From assembly GCA_013693875.1 (NCBI GenBank), contig CP059262.1, positions 3,928,381 through 3,934,444 of the forward strand: DNA of 6,064 nt. The letters run 5' to 3'. Position 1 is the stretch's first letter; each line of letters opens with the position of its first letter. Shown here one piece after another: positions 1 through 5,906 of the stretch. The stretch comes from Exiguobacterium profundum (GTDB lineage: Bacteria > Pseudomonadota > Alphaproteobacteria > Rhodobacterales > Rhodobacteraceae). Below the pieces are notes generated by a model that saw nothing but the letters and a program-made list of their open reading frames with translations, did not search any database and was not told the DNA's origin. The position numbers and the translations under genes were made by a program.

Positions 1-270
1 GCCAAGCGTTGCGCGCGGCCCGGTGACCAGCGCCTCGATCTGGCCTTCGATCAGCACAAAGGCGTCATGCGGGATGAACCGCTCGGCCACGCCCGTGTAA
101 TCCTCGACCGCCATGGGATCGGACATCATGGAAAAGATGGCCAGCGTTGCCGTCATCCCCGGAAACAGCGCGAACATGGCATAGAATGCCACGCAAGCCG
201 CGATCAGCCCCAGGCGCGCATGGCTCAGCCGCCACAGCGTGCCCTTCATCACTCTCCAGATAGCGCCCAT
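1..270 (-). CDS. YihY/BrkB family inner-membrane protein, N-terminal 90 codons (cut by window edge)
   Basis: The visible 90 codons start MGAIWRVMKGTLWRL and continue through a hydrophobic segment at about residues 20-48 containing LIAACVAFYAMFALFPG. This is the typical first membrane helix of the YihY/virulence factor BrkB family. The later stretch ERFIPHDAFVLIEGQIEAL (about residues 63-82) fits the periplasmic part that follows in this family. Full-length members are usually around 280-300 residues with about six helices, so most of the gene lies beyond base 1. I chose the ATG at 270 because GGAGGG lies a few bases upstream; an in-frame ATG at 249 is a weaker alternative. The family was once called ribonuclease BN, a name now considered wrong, and its molecular function is unsettled. 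It lies 80 bases after the EEP gene on the same strand, so co-transcription is plausible. Confidence 0.85.
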   Translation of the reverse strand, partial: MGAIWRVMKGTLWRLSHARLGLIAACVAFYAMFALFPGMTATLAIFSMMSDPMAVEDYTGVAERFIPHDAFVLIEGQIEALVTGPRATLG

Positions 271-350
271 CAAGCCCTCCGCCCCGCCACCTTGGCGCGG
301 CGCAGCGCGGCATGCAACTCGCGGCGGCCACACAAGAAGGCAGACAGGTG

Positions 351-1403
351 TCAGGGAAGCACAAGCTCGACCCAGACCGGCCGATGCCGCGACGCCGCAG
401 CCAGATCGGGCGCCAGCGCGTCACCGTCTGGCGGCCACAGCACACCGCCGCCGCGACGTCCAGGTCGGGCGACGGCGGGACATAATCCACCCGCAATCCT
501 CCCGTCGCCGGGAACAGCGCGGTATCAAAGCGGGATCGCCCCGCTGGTCCGGTTCCTCGCGCGCGGCGGTTCCGCGGGCTTCGGATCGCGGAACGGACCT
601 TCCGTCAGTGCCAGCAGCGCATCTGCGGTGCCGTCGCCATCGGCAGCGTCCAGATTCGCCGTCCCCATCACGACAAGCGGCCCCTCGGGCGGCGGCCGCC
701 CAAGCAGGGTCAGGCCACCATCCATCAGGCGCAGCCAGAAGGCGGCCTCGTCATGGTTGCGGCGGCCATTGCGGTCTTCCGGCCCGTCGAAGACCGGCGG
801 CGTGGCGGCAAAGGCCAGCACCGTCAGCCATGGCCCGAAGGCAGGATCAACGGCACTGCCCAATGGCCGGTGGTTGACAGCCGCTGCACCTGGCGTTCTT
901 CGACGGTGATCCCGGTAAGCAGGATCGCGCCCGGCAGATCGGCCCAAAGGAGGCCCGAGTAATCCTGGACCATGGCAAGGTCGATGGGCAGCCGCGACAG
1001 CAGCGCCATGCCGCCCTCGCCCGGAAAGCGCCCCAGCCCTGCGCATCACGCGCCTCGCCAAGCTTGCCGTTGCGATCCAGGTCAGGCCGGTGGGCTGGCC
1101 GGTGTTCGGCCGCAGGGCAAGGCGATGCGGATAGCCAGGGCCAACGGCGGCAAGGCGTTCAGCGAAAGCATCCAGCGTTGCCAGCCGGGCGTCCCAGTCC
1201 AGCCCAATCAGCAGCACCACATCGGCATCCAGCGCCGCCAGCACCTCGACCGCCGCTTCGACCTGCGCATCCTTGCCGCCCGTGATGTCGCGCAAGAGCA
1301 GACCGGGGCCAGGTCGGTTCAGCTCGACGTTCCAGACCGCAAGGCGAAGCGTCTCGGCAAGGGCCAGACCAGGCAGCAGCAGCGCAAGCAGAAGCGCGAT
1401 CAG
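351..1403 (-). pseudogene. Exported endonuclease/exonuclease/phosphatase (EEP) family protein, frame broken by six single-base deletions
   Basis: Read in three alternating frames, this region gives one coherent EEP-fold protein. It starts with a hydrophobic export signal (about residues 1-16, ending LALA), then WNVE (24-27), PNTGQPTGLDLDRNGKLGE (about 99-117), STTGHW (177-182, likely catalytic His), DGPEDRNGRRNHDEAAFW (207-224), GTANLD (248-253) and a terminal SRHRPVWVELVLP. Joining the pieces requires one added base near each of plus-strand positions 452, 526, 578, 833, 1024 and 1083. With these six additions the reading runs exactly 353 codons to the TGA at 351-353. As written, translation stops at 525. 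EEP enzymes cleave phosphodiester or phosphomonoester bonds, but the substrate here is unknown. The start is uncertain: no ATG, GTG or TTG lies near the signal peptide, and a CTG at 1403 overlaps the stop of the upstream membrane gene (CTGA). It may be a decaying gene or local sequence error. Confidence 0.8.
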
Positions 1404-2236
1404 GCCGCGGCCAGCTTGGCCTTTTCCTCGGCCGCGCCAGCGCGGCGCTTTTCGTCGATCATGTCGGCCACGCGACCCATCGCGATGCCGCGCATGAAAA
1501 GAGATGCCGGAAGGAAAGCCCATGCCGCCGTCGTCCAGATCAGGGTCTGGGGCGAGGTCAGCGTCATCGGTTCGAACCCCGACGAGCTGATCTTCACCAC
1601 CGCCGGGATCAGGAATGGCAGCAGAAACCCTAACGCGATGTTAATGCGGGCGTCGCGGTGCAGGCGGTCAACCACATCGCCACCGGCCGTGGGATCGAAG
1701 GTCGGCAGGTTCACCCAGACATTGAAGGCGGTATGGTGCGACGGCCAGGCGCCGATCTTCAGCACGATGACAAAGATCGCCAAGGATATCAGCGAGGTCA
1801 GATAGGCCATGCCCGCGGCGGTGCGCAGCGAGGCGACCTGTTCGGGCGACGCCCCGTCCGACATCATCAGCGTCGCCAGACGCACCGGGGAATAGGGAAA
1901 GTCCATCGACATCCCGATCAATCCGCCCACGGCACGGGCGAATTCGGTCAGGGTGGTCGGCTCGGTCGCGCCACGGGCAATCACCGACAGGAAGAAGACG
2001 GTGAAGAAGGCCATCAGGAACCGGATGCGGTTGAACGGCGGTGCGTCGCGGAACTCGATCAGCCCGGGATAGGTGGACTTGTATTCGACAAAGGTCAGGG
2101 CCCCGGCAAACAGGGCGACCAGTGCCACCATCTGCTTGGTGTCGGTGGTGACATAGGGCAACAGCGCCGAAGGCGTCGCCACCAGCACCATGACCAGTAA
2201 TGCACGCGTCGCCGCGCCAGTCCACCGCGTTGCCAC
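1400..2236 (-). CDS. Multi-pass inner-membrane protein of unknown function
   Basis: An intact 278-codon frame starting at a GTG (2236-2234) preceded by AAGGGTGGG, a good ribosome site at proper spacing. The first in-frame ATG (residue 16) would cut into the first helix, so GTG is preferred. Hydrophobic segments lie at about residues 11-29, 34-50, 71-88, 143-164, 198-215 and 231-247, suggesting about six helices. The C-terminus is charged and Ala/Lys/Glu-rich (EKRRAGAAEEKAKLAAA) and probably cytoplasmic. I do not recognise a catalytic or transport motif. A loop with YPGLIEFRDAPPFNRIRF (about 56-73) might be a family signature. It reads in the same direction as leuD but is separated from it by a strong terminator, so it probably has its own promoter between 2237 and 2440. 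Its stop overlaps the putative start of the EEP gene, which suggests translational coupling and a shared process. Confidence 0.8.
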   Translation of the reverse strand: MATRWTGAATRALLVMVLVATPSALLPYVTTDTKQMVALVALFAGALTFVEYKSTYPGLIEFRDAPPFNRIRFLMAFFTVFFLSVIARGATEPTTLTEFARAVGGLIGMSMDFPYSPVRLATLMMSDGASPEQVASLRTAAGMAYLTSLISLAIFVIVLKIGAWPSHHTAFNVWVNLPTFDPTAGGDVVDRLHRDARINIALGFLLPFLIPAVVKISSSGFEPMTLTSPQTLIWTTAAWAFLPASLFMRGIAMGRVADMIDEKRRAGAAEEKAKLAAA

Positions 2237-2260
2237 TGCTCGCCCACCCTTCAGACGACC

Positions 2261-2283
2261 GGACCCGGTACCGTGCCGGGGCC
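2261..2283 (-). other. Hairpin in the leader of the membrane-protein gene
   Basis: GGACCCGG and CCGGGGCC flank a 7-base loop, giving an 8-bp stem with one mismatch. It lies about 10 bases upstream of the ribosome site of the 2236 gene. No T-run follows on either strand, so it is not an intrinsic terminator. It could affect translation or RNA stability; there is no direct evidence for a role. Confidence 0.4.
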
Positions 2284-2440
2284 TTGTTCCGTCTGTCTTC
2301 CGCACTTTACGGCGGATTGCCTCAATCCTGCCCAATTTGTGCCTTCTTTCGATTCGTGCAGCAACCCATTGGTCAGATTGTCGAAACCTTTGAGGCCATT
2401 TCGCGGAGCGAGTGTCGCCAGATTGCATCAAGTTTGAGAC

Positions 2441-2468
2441 AAAAAAGGGCCGCCCCAGGGACGGCCCC
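2441..2468 (-). terminator. Intrinsic terminator after leuD
   Basis: On the minus strand a GC-rich stem (GGGCCGTCC pairing with GGGCGGCCC, one G-U pair; bases 2447-2455 with 2459-2467) has a very short loop and is followed directly by six T (2446-2441). It begins 23 bases after the leuD stop. This is a textbook Rho-independent terminator that works only in the leuD direction, so the membrane-protein gene downstream is probably transcribed separately. Confidence 0.92.
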
Positions 2469-2490
2469 AAATGTAGTGGTTTTCAGCAGC

Positions 2491-3096
2491 TTAGGCCCAA
2501 GGATGCATCAGGGCATTCTTCTTCTCGAACACGTCGATCGAGGCGGATTTTTCCAGCGTAAGCCCGATATCGTCCAGGCCGTTCAGCAGGCAGTGCTTCT
2601 TGAAGGGGTCCACGTCGAAGGCAAAGGTCGTGCCGTCCGAGGCGGTGACCGTCTGGCTTTCCAGATCCACCGTGATGCGGGCGTTGGCACCCTTGCGGGC
2701 GTCGTCCATCAGGTGATCCACCGCGGCCTGCGGCAGCACCACCGGCAGGATGCCGTTCTTGAAGCAGTTGTTGAAGAAGATGTCGGCGAAGCTGGTCGAG
2801 ATGACGCAGCGGATACCGAAATCCAGAAGCGCCCAGGGCGCATGTTCGCGCGACGAGCCGCAGCCGAAGTTGTCCCCGGCGACGATGATCTCGGCCTTGC
2901 GGTACTGCGGCTGGTTCAGCACGAAATCGGCGATCTCGTTGCCGTCGCGGTCATAGCGCATCTCGTCGAACAGGTTTTTCCCCAGTCCCGACCGCTGGAT
3001 GGTCTTCAGGAACTGCTTGGGGATGATCATGTCGGTGTCGATGTTGACCAGGGCCATGGGGGCGGCGATGCCGGTCAGGGTGGTGAATTTGTCCAT
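2491..3096 (-). CDS. leuD: 3-isopropylmalate dehydratase small subunit
   Basis: A 201-residue protein, the usual length for LeuD of this type. With LeuC it converts 2-isopropylmalate to 3-isopropylmalate, the second step specific to leucine synthesis, in the cytoplasm. It shows the classic small-subunit features: [16 protein letters not shown] (residues 18-33), [16 protein letters not shown] (75-90), which is the aconitase swivel-domain signature with the substrate-binding Ser/Arg, [17 protein letters not shown] (102-118) and a C-terminal segment ending NALMHPWA. The frame is intact. The ATG at 3096 gives the expected N-terminus ([13 protein letters not shown]), with AAAGG about ten bases upstream. 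Its partner leuC lies upstream on the same strand, but an opposite-strand gene is in between, so leuD very likely has its own promoter in 3097-3305. It ends at a strong terminator. Confidence 0.98.
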   Translation of the reverse strand: MDKFTTLTGIAAPMALVNIDTDMIIPKQFLKTIQRSGLGKNLFDEMRYDRDGNEIADFVLNQPQYRKAEIIVAGDNFGCGSSREHAPWALLDFGIRCVISTSFADIFFNNCFKNGILPVVLPQAAVDHLMDDARKGANARITVDLESQTVTASDGTTFAFDVDPFKKHCLLNGLDDIGLTLEKSASIDVFEKKNALMHPWA

Positions 3097-3305
3097 GTCG
3101 ATGGAACCTTTGGCTGGATTTTAGATTTATCCGGTCGCGCCGCTGCACGTGGCATTCCGGACGATGATTGTTGATCGAGGGCGGGCGCGTAAGCAGGCGT
3201 TCCAGTTCGAAACCCTGGGAACGATGCGGATCCTCGAAGCACTTGCTTTCCGGCAATTCCCCGAGGCAAGGTCCGTTTCAGTCTCGAGTATCTGTGGATG
3301 CGAAA

Positions 3306-3835
3306 ATGCCGTTCTTCATCGCCCTGCTCGGTGCCTTGGCTGCGGGGTACTACTTCTGGCGCAGATCGCGCAACGCGGCCAACATCGCCACCGAACTGAT
3401 GGACGTCGCGAGCGACGTCCGACTCGCGGCCCGCAGATTCGGATTCAAGAGACAGGCCGACATTCATCCCGTTGAGGCTGTCGAAGACCCCGCATCTCTT
3501 GCGCGGCTCTTGCACTTGCGTTCATCGAACTCGACGGCCCGCCGACTCGGGACCAACTTGATGTCATGCGGACAGCCCTGGCAGACGAGTTCGCGCTGAC
3601 AACACCTGAAGCGGACGAGATGGTGATCCTCGGCCGCTGGCTCGTGTCGCAATGCGGTGGCGCCATTCCCGCCGTAAGCCGCCTTGCCCGGCGCACTTAC
3701 AAGTTGTCGGGCGTCAGGCAGTTGGAACCCCTCATGCGGCTTGTTCAAACGGGTGTTTCCGCCGGTTCTGGATCGCTCAGCCCACGGCAGCGCGAGGCGC
3801 TGGACGAGGTGCAGGCCGCCATGCGGCTTCGCTGA
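3306..3835 (+). pseudogene. Small N-terminally anchored helical protein, possibly TerB-like, with one frameshift
   Basis: The first part reads MPFFIALLGALAAGYYFWRR, a single N-terminal membrane anchor with positive residues after it, then NAANIATELMDVASDVRLAARRFGFKRQADIHPVEAVEDPA. At about 3494 the frame shifts: one missing base (for example GCN-ATC) joins it to ISCAALALAFIELDGPPTRDQL and on to LGRWLVSQCGGAIPAVSRLARRTYKLSG and the end QREALDEVQAAMRLR. The restored protein has 176 residues. The second half, all-helical with the pattern of a helix, ADG-like turn (ELDG) and acidic helix, resembles TerB/tellurite-resistance-type domains; this is inference from pattern only. The ATG at 3306 is preceded by a weak GTGGA. 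The gene runs opposite to leuC and leuD between them and converges on leuC. As written, the first frame reads out of phase to a stop at 3599. Confidence 0.72.
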
Positions 3836-3850
3836 AGGAAGACCTTCAGC
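3831..3850. terminator. Hairpin between the convergent TerB-like gene and leuC
   Basis: GCTGAAGG (3831-3838) and CCTTCAGC (3843-3850) form a perfect 8-bp stem with a 4-base loop; the stem includes the TGA stop of the plus-strand gene. It lies in the 47-base gap between two convergent genes, where a bidirectional transcript end would be expected. Neither side has a T-run, so it may act as an RNA 3'-end stabiliser or a weak terminator rather than a classic one. Confidence 0.5.
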
Positions 3851-3882
3851 AGAGTCCGCCCCATGGCAACCTGCGCGGTTCA

Positions 3883-5301
3883 TCACACCGTCTCGCCCAT
3901 CAGCTCGCGCACATCGGTCAGGTGGCCCGTGACGGCCGCCGCCGCCGCCATGGCGGGGGACAAGAGGTGCGTGCGGCCCTTGTAGCCTTGGCGCCCCTCG
4001 AAATTGCGGTTCGAGGTAGCGGCGCAGCGCTCGCCCGGCGCCAGCTGGTCAGGGTTCATCGCCAGGCACATCGAGCAACCGGCAAGCCGCCATTCGAAGC
4101 CCGCGTCGATGAAGATTTGCGCCAGGCCCTCTTCCTCGGCCTGGGCGCGGACAAGGCCCGAACCCGGCACGACCATCGCCCGCTTCACCTTGATCTTCTT
4201 GCCCTTCAGGATTTCGGCCGCGGCCCGCAGGTCCTCGATCCGGCCGTTGGTGCAAGACCCGATGAACACCGTGTCGATGGCGATGTCGGTCAGCTTCATG
4301 CCCGGCGTCAGGCCCATATAGTCCAGCGAGCGCCGCGCCGCCTCGACCTTGCCGCCGGTGAAATCTTCCGGCGACGGCACCACGCCGGTGATCGGCAGCA
4401 CGTCCTCGGGCGAGGTGCCCCAGGTCACGACCGGGGCGATATCCTCGCCGCGGATGGTGATGACCTTGTCGTAATGCGCGCCTTCATCGGTGAAGAGTGT
4501 CTTCCAGTAGGCCAGGGCGGCCTCCCACTTCGCGCCCTTCGGCGCGTGGGGGCGGCCCATGACATAGGCAAAGGTCTTCTCGTCCGGCGCGATCAGGTAA
4601 GCGCGGGCGCCGCCCTCGATGGCCATGTTGCACACGGTCATGCGGCCTTCCATCGACAGGTCACGGATCGCCTGACCGCAGTATTCGATGACATGGCCGT
4701 TGCCGCCCGCAGTGCCGGTGGCGCCGATGACCGAAAGGGTGATGTCCTTGGCGGTGACGCCGGGTCTGAGGCTGCCGGTGATCTCCACCTTCATGTTCTT
4801 CGACTTCTTCTGGATCAGCGTCTGGGTGGCCAGAACGTGTTCCACTTCCGAGGTGCCGATGCCATGCGCCAGCGCGCCAAAGGCGCCGTGGGTCGCCGTG
4901 TGGCTGTCACCGCAGACCACGGTCATGCCCGGCAGCGTCCAGCCCTGTTCCGGGCCGACGATGTGGACGATGCCCTGGCGGATGTCGGACACCGGGTAAT
5001 AGTTGATGCCAAAGTCCTTGGCATTCTTGTCCAGCGCGGCGACCTGCACCCGGCTGTCCTCGGTCATGGTCGCGGCATTATCGCGGTCCAGCGTCGTGGG
5101 CACGTTGTGGTCGGGCACGGCGATGGTCTTTTCCGGCGCGCGAACCTTGCGCCCGGCCATGCGCAGGCCTTCGAAGGCCTGGGGCGAGGTCACTTCGTGA
5201 ACGAGGTGACGGTCGATGTACAGCAGGCAGGTGCCGTCTTCGGCCTGGTGGACGACATGGTCGTCCCAGATCTTGTCATAGAGCGTGCGCGGAGCGGTCA
5301 T
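3883..5301 (-). CDS. leuC: 3-isopropylmalate dehydratase large subunit
   Basis: A 472-residue protein, normal length for bacterial LeuC. It carries the [4Fe-4S] cluster and active site of isopropylmalate isomerase and works with LeuD. Key features: [12 protein letters not shown] at the start, [19 protein letters not shown] (29-47), PDHNVPT (63-69), [32 protein letters not shown] (129-160), [12 protein letters not shown] (348-359) and [12 protein letters not shown] (407-418). The three cluster ligands are visible as C350, C409 and C412. The late segment [11 protein letters not shown] (429-439) is the conserved substrate-binding motif. The frame is intact. The ATG at 5301 has GGAGAGAG just upstream and gives the expected N-terminus. 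The gene ends 47 bases from a convergent gene; leuD follows further downstream on the same strand but is not directly adjacent. Transcription probably starts in the 5302-5562 control region. Confidence 0.98.
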   Translation of the reverse strand: MTAPRTLYDKIWDDHVVHQAEDGTCLLYIDRHLVHEVTSPQAFEGLRMAGRKVRAPEKTIAVPDHNVPTTLDRDNAATMTEDSRVQVAALDKNAKDFGINYYPVSDIRQGIVHIVGPEQGWTLPGMTVVCGDSHTATHGAFGALAHGIGTSEVEHVLATQTLIQKKSKNMKVEITGSLRPGVTAKDITLSVIGATGTAGGNGHVIEYCGQAIRDLSMEGRMTVCNMAIEGGARAYLIAPDEKTFAYVMGRPHAPKGAKWEAALAYWKTLFTDEGAHYDKVITIRGEDIAPVVTWGTSPEDVLPITGVVPSPEDFTGGKVEAARRSLDYMGLTPGMKLTDIAIDTVFIGSCTNGRIEDLRAAAEILKGKKIKVKRAMVVPGSGLVRAQAEEEGLAQIFIDAGFEWRLAGCSMCLAMNPDQLAPGERCAATSNRNFEGRQGYKGRTHLLSPAMAAAAAVTGHLTDVRELMGETV

Positions 5302-5303
5302 GG

Positions 5304-5311
5304 CTCTCTCC
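5304..5311 (-). promoter_or_regulatory. leuC ribosome binding site
   Basis: On the minus strand GGAGAGAG ends two bases before the leuC ATG, with its GGAG core six bases upstream. This decides the start at 5301. Confidence 0.8.
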
Positions 5312-5332
5312 GATATGGATATGGCTGTGAGA

Positions 5333-5354
5333 GGCGCGGCCGAAGGGCGGCGCC
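5333..5354 (-). other. GC-rich hairpin in the leuC leader
   Basis: GGCGC and GCGCC arms (5 bp) enclose a second 3-bp stem with a 4-base loop, separated by one mismatched pair. It lies about 20 bases upstream of the leuC ribosome site and about 20 bases after the stop of the short leader ORF. No T-run follows, so it does not look like a terminator. It may simply be GC-rich sequence. Confidence 0.35.
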
Positions 5355-5373
5355 GGACGCGGGTGATCGAAGA

Positions 5374-5463
5374 TCAGGAAAGTCGCGCGAGGACAGACCG
5401 GTTCTCGCGGCTGAACCGCTGCGGCAGGCGCGCGTGGTCGGTCATGTCGAAGAAGCGGATCAT
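5374..5463 (-). CDS. Possible 29-residue leader ORF upstream of leuC
   Basis: An ATG at 5463 opens a 29-codon frame (MIRFFDMTDHARLP..., ending VLARLS) that closes with TGA 72 bases before leuC. The ATG lies about two bases from the start point predicted from the promoter-like elements at 5472-5499, so translation could be leaderless or nearly so. There is no visible ribosome site. It has no run of Leu codons, so it is not a classic leucine attenuator peptide. It may be chance; conservation is the deciding test. Confidence 0.2.
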   Translation of the reverse strand: MIRFFDMTDHARLPQRFSRENRSVLARLS

Positions 5464-5471
5464 GGGCCGTG

Positions 5472-5499
5472 GATATAGGGGAATCGCACCCATCGGCAA
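5472..5499 (-). promoter_or_regulatory. Candidate leuC promoter
   Basis: On the minus strand TTGCCG (5499-5494) and TATATC (5477-5472) are separated by 16 bases, each matching the sigma-70 consensus at four of six positions. The predicted start point is near 5465, which would give a leader of about 160 bases before leuC. Confidence 0.4.
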
Positions 5500-5534
5500 C
5501 GGAATTTGGCGTGAGCCGGTTTTCCGCTTGCCGA
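5493..5534. repeat. Nested inverted repeat between leuC and arsR
   Basis: TCGGCAA (5493-5499) pairs with TTGCCGA (5528-5534), and CGGAA (5500-5504) with TTCCG (5522-5526), broken only by one unpaired base at 5527. Inside lies a second small stem GGC/GCC (5508-5510 with 5515-5517) around GTGA, which on the plus strand is a GNRA-type tetraloop. The outer arms coincide with the -35-like boxes of the two divergent promoter candidates. It could be a dimeric regulator site on DNA or an RNA hairpin. Confidence 0.55.
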
Positions 5535-5558
5535 ATCTCATCAGTGTGCGCTTATATA
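5528..5558 (+). promoter_or_regulatory. Candidate arsR promoter
   Basis: TTGCCG (5528-5533) is followed after 19 bases by TATATA (5553-5558); TATAAG (5555-5560) is a better -10 match but lies 21 bases away. The -10 region sits almost on the ATG at 5563, which would imply a leaderless or very short-leader message. The spacing is not ideal, so this is tentative. Confidence 0.3.
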
Positions 5559-5561
5559 AGC
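5550..5561. promoter_or_regulatory. Perfect 12-bp palindrome, candidate ArsR operator
   Basis: GCTTATATAAGC is a perfect palindrome, AT-rich in a GC-rich setting, ending two bases before the arsR start codon and overlapping the candidate -10 element. ArsR-family repressors commonly bind palindromes over their own promoter, so self-repression of the arsR-SRPBCC pair from this site is a reasonable inference. Confidence 0.45.
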
Positions 5562-5562
5562 C

Positions 5563-5884
5563 ATGCCTAATGCAAACCGCCTCCTCGCAACGCTCGCCGA
5601 CCCGACCCGCGCCGCCATCCTCGACCGGCTGGGGCGCGGTTACCTCGGTCACCGAAATCGCTGCCGTCGTGCCGGTCAGCCAGTAAACGGTGTCGCAGCA
5701 CCTGGCCCGGCTGCGCGAGGATGGGCTTGTCACAGTGAAGGCGCAGGGCGTGCGACGCATCTACCAGATCGACCCCGCTGGCTTCGGCCCCCTGCGCGAA
5801 TGGCTGTCACGGCTGTGGGGCCAGAACCTTTCGGCCTTCAAGGCCGCCGCCGAAGAAGATGCCGCCGCGCCGCGGCCGAAGTGA
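5563..5884 (+). pseudogene. ArsR-family transcriptional repressor with a frameshift and an in-frame stop
   Basis: The N-terminus MPNANRLLATLADPTRAAILDRL (from 5563) is typical of winged-helix ArsR regulators. The frame then shifts near 5625-5630, in the CTGGGGCG stretch, to AVTSVTEIAAVVPVSQ. A TAA at 5684-5686 interrupts the recognition helix, and the same frame continues TVSQHLARLREDGLVTVKAQGVRRIYQIDPAGFGPLREWL to a TGA at 5882. The TAA is one base change from CAA (Gln), giving the natural helix VSQQTVSQHL. The frameshift fits either one extra G or two missing bases; alignment with the usual helix spacing slightly favours two missing. Restored length is about 106-107 residues, normal for the family. 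No cysteine metal-site motif is visible, so it need not sense metal. It precedes an SRPBCC gene by 22 bases, a common pairing. As written it would give no functional repressor. Confidence 0.8.
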
Positions 5885-5906
5885 AACCAGACCCGGAGAC
5901 CCCGAA

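Noticed and set aside
67..909. A 280-codon plus-strand open frame
   Set aside because: It is antisense to the EEP and YihY genes, with low-complexity Arg/Ser/Pro composition and no domain.
351..1403. Programmed ribosomal frameshifting in the EEP gene
   Set aside because: Six separate shifts would be needed, with no consistent slippery heptamer, and this family is normally encoded in one frame.
2200..3174. A 324-codon plus-strand open frame
   Set aside because: It is antisense to leuD and crosses its terminator; the composition is typical of a shadow frame.
3237..3248. Short inverted repeat AAGCA-CT-TGCTT
   Set aside because: Only 5-bp arms; not distinguishable from chance.
3097..3305. A clear leuD promoter
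   Set aside because: A TAAAAT-like -10 is present on the minus strand near 3119-3124, but no acceptable -35 lies at the right distance, so I did not list it.
5374..5463. Classic leucine attenuator peptide
   Set aside because: There is no run of Leu codons and no terminator with a T-run before leuC.
3652..5478. A 608-codon plus-strand open frame
   Set aside because: It lies opposite leuC, whose protein is conserved and complete. The translation is Arg/His/Gly/Ala-rich with no recognisable domain, as expected from the antisense frame of a GC-rich gene.
5684..5686. Stop-codon read-through or recoding in arsR
   Set aside because: TAA is not used for selenocysteine or pyrrolysine, and a second lesion upstream already breaks the gene.
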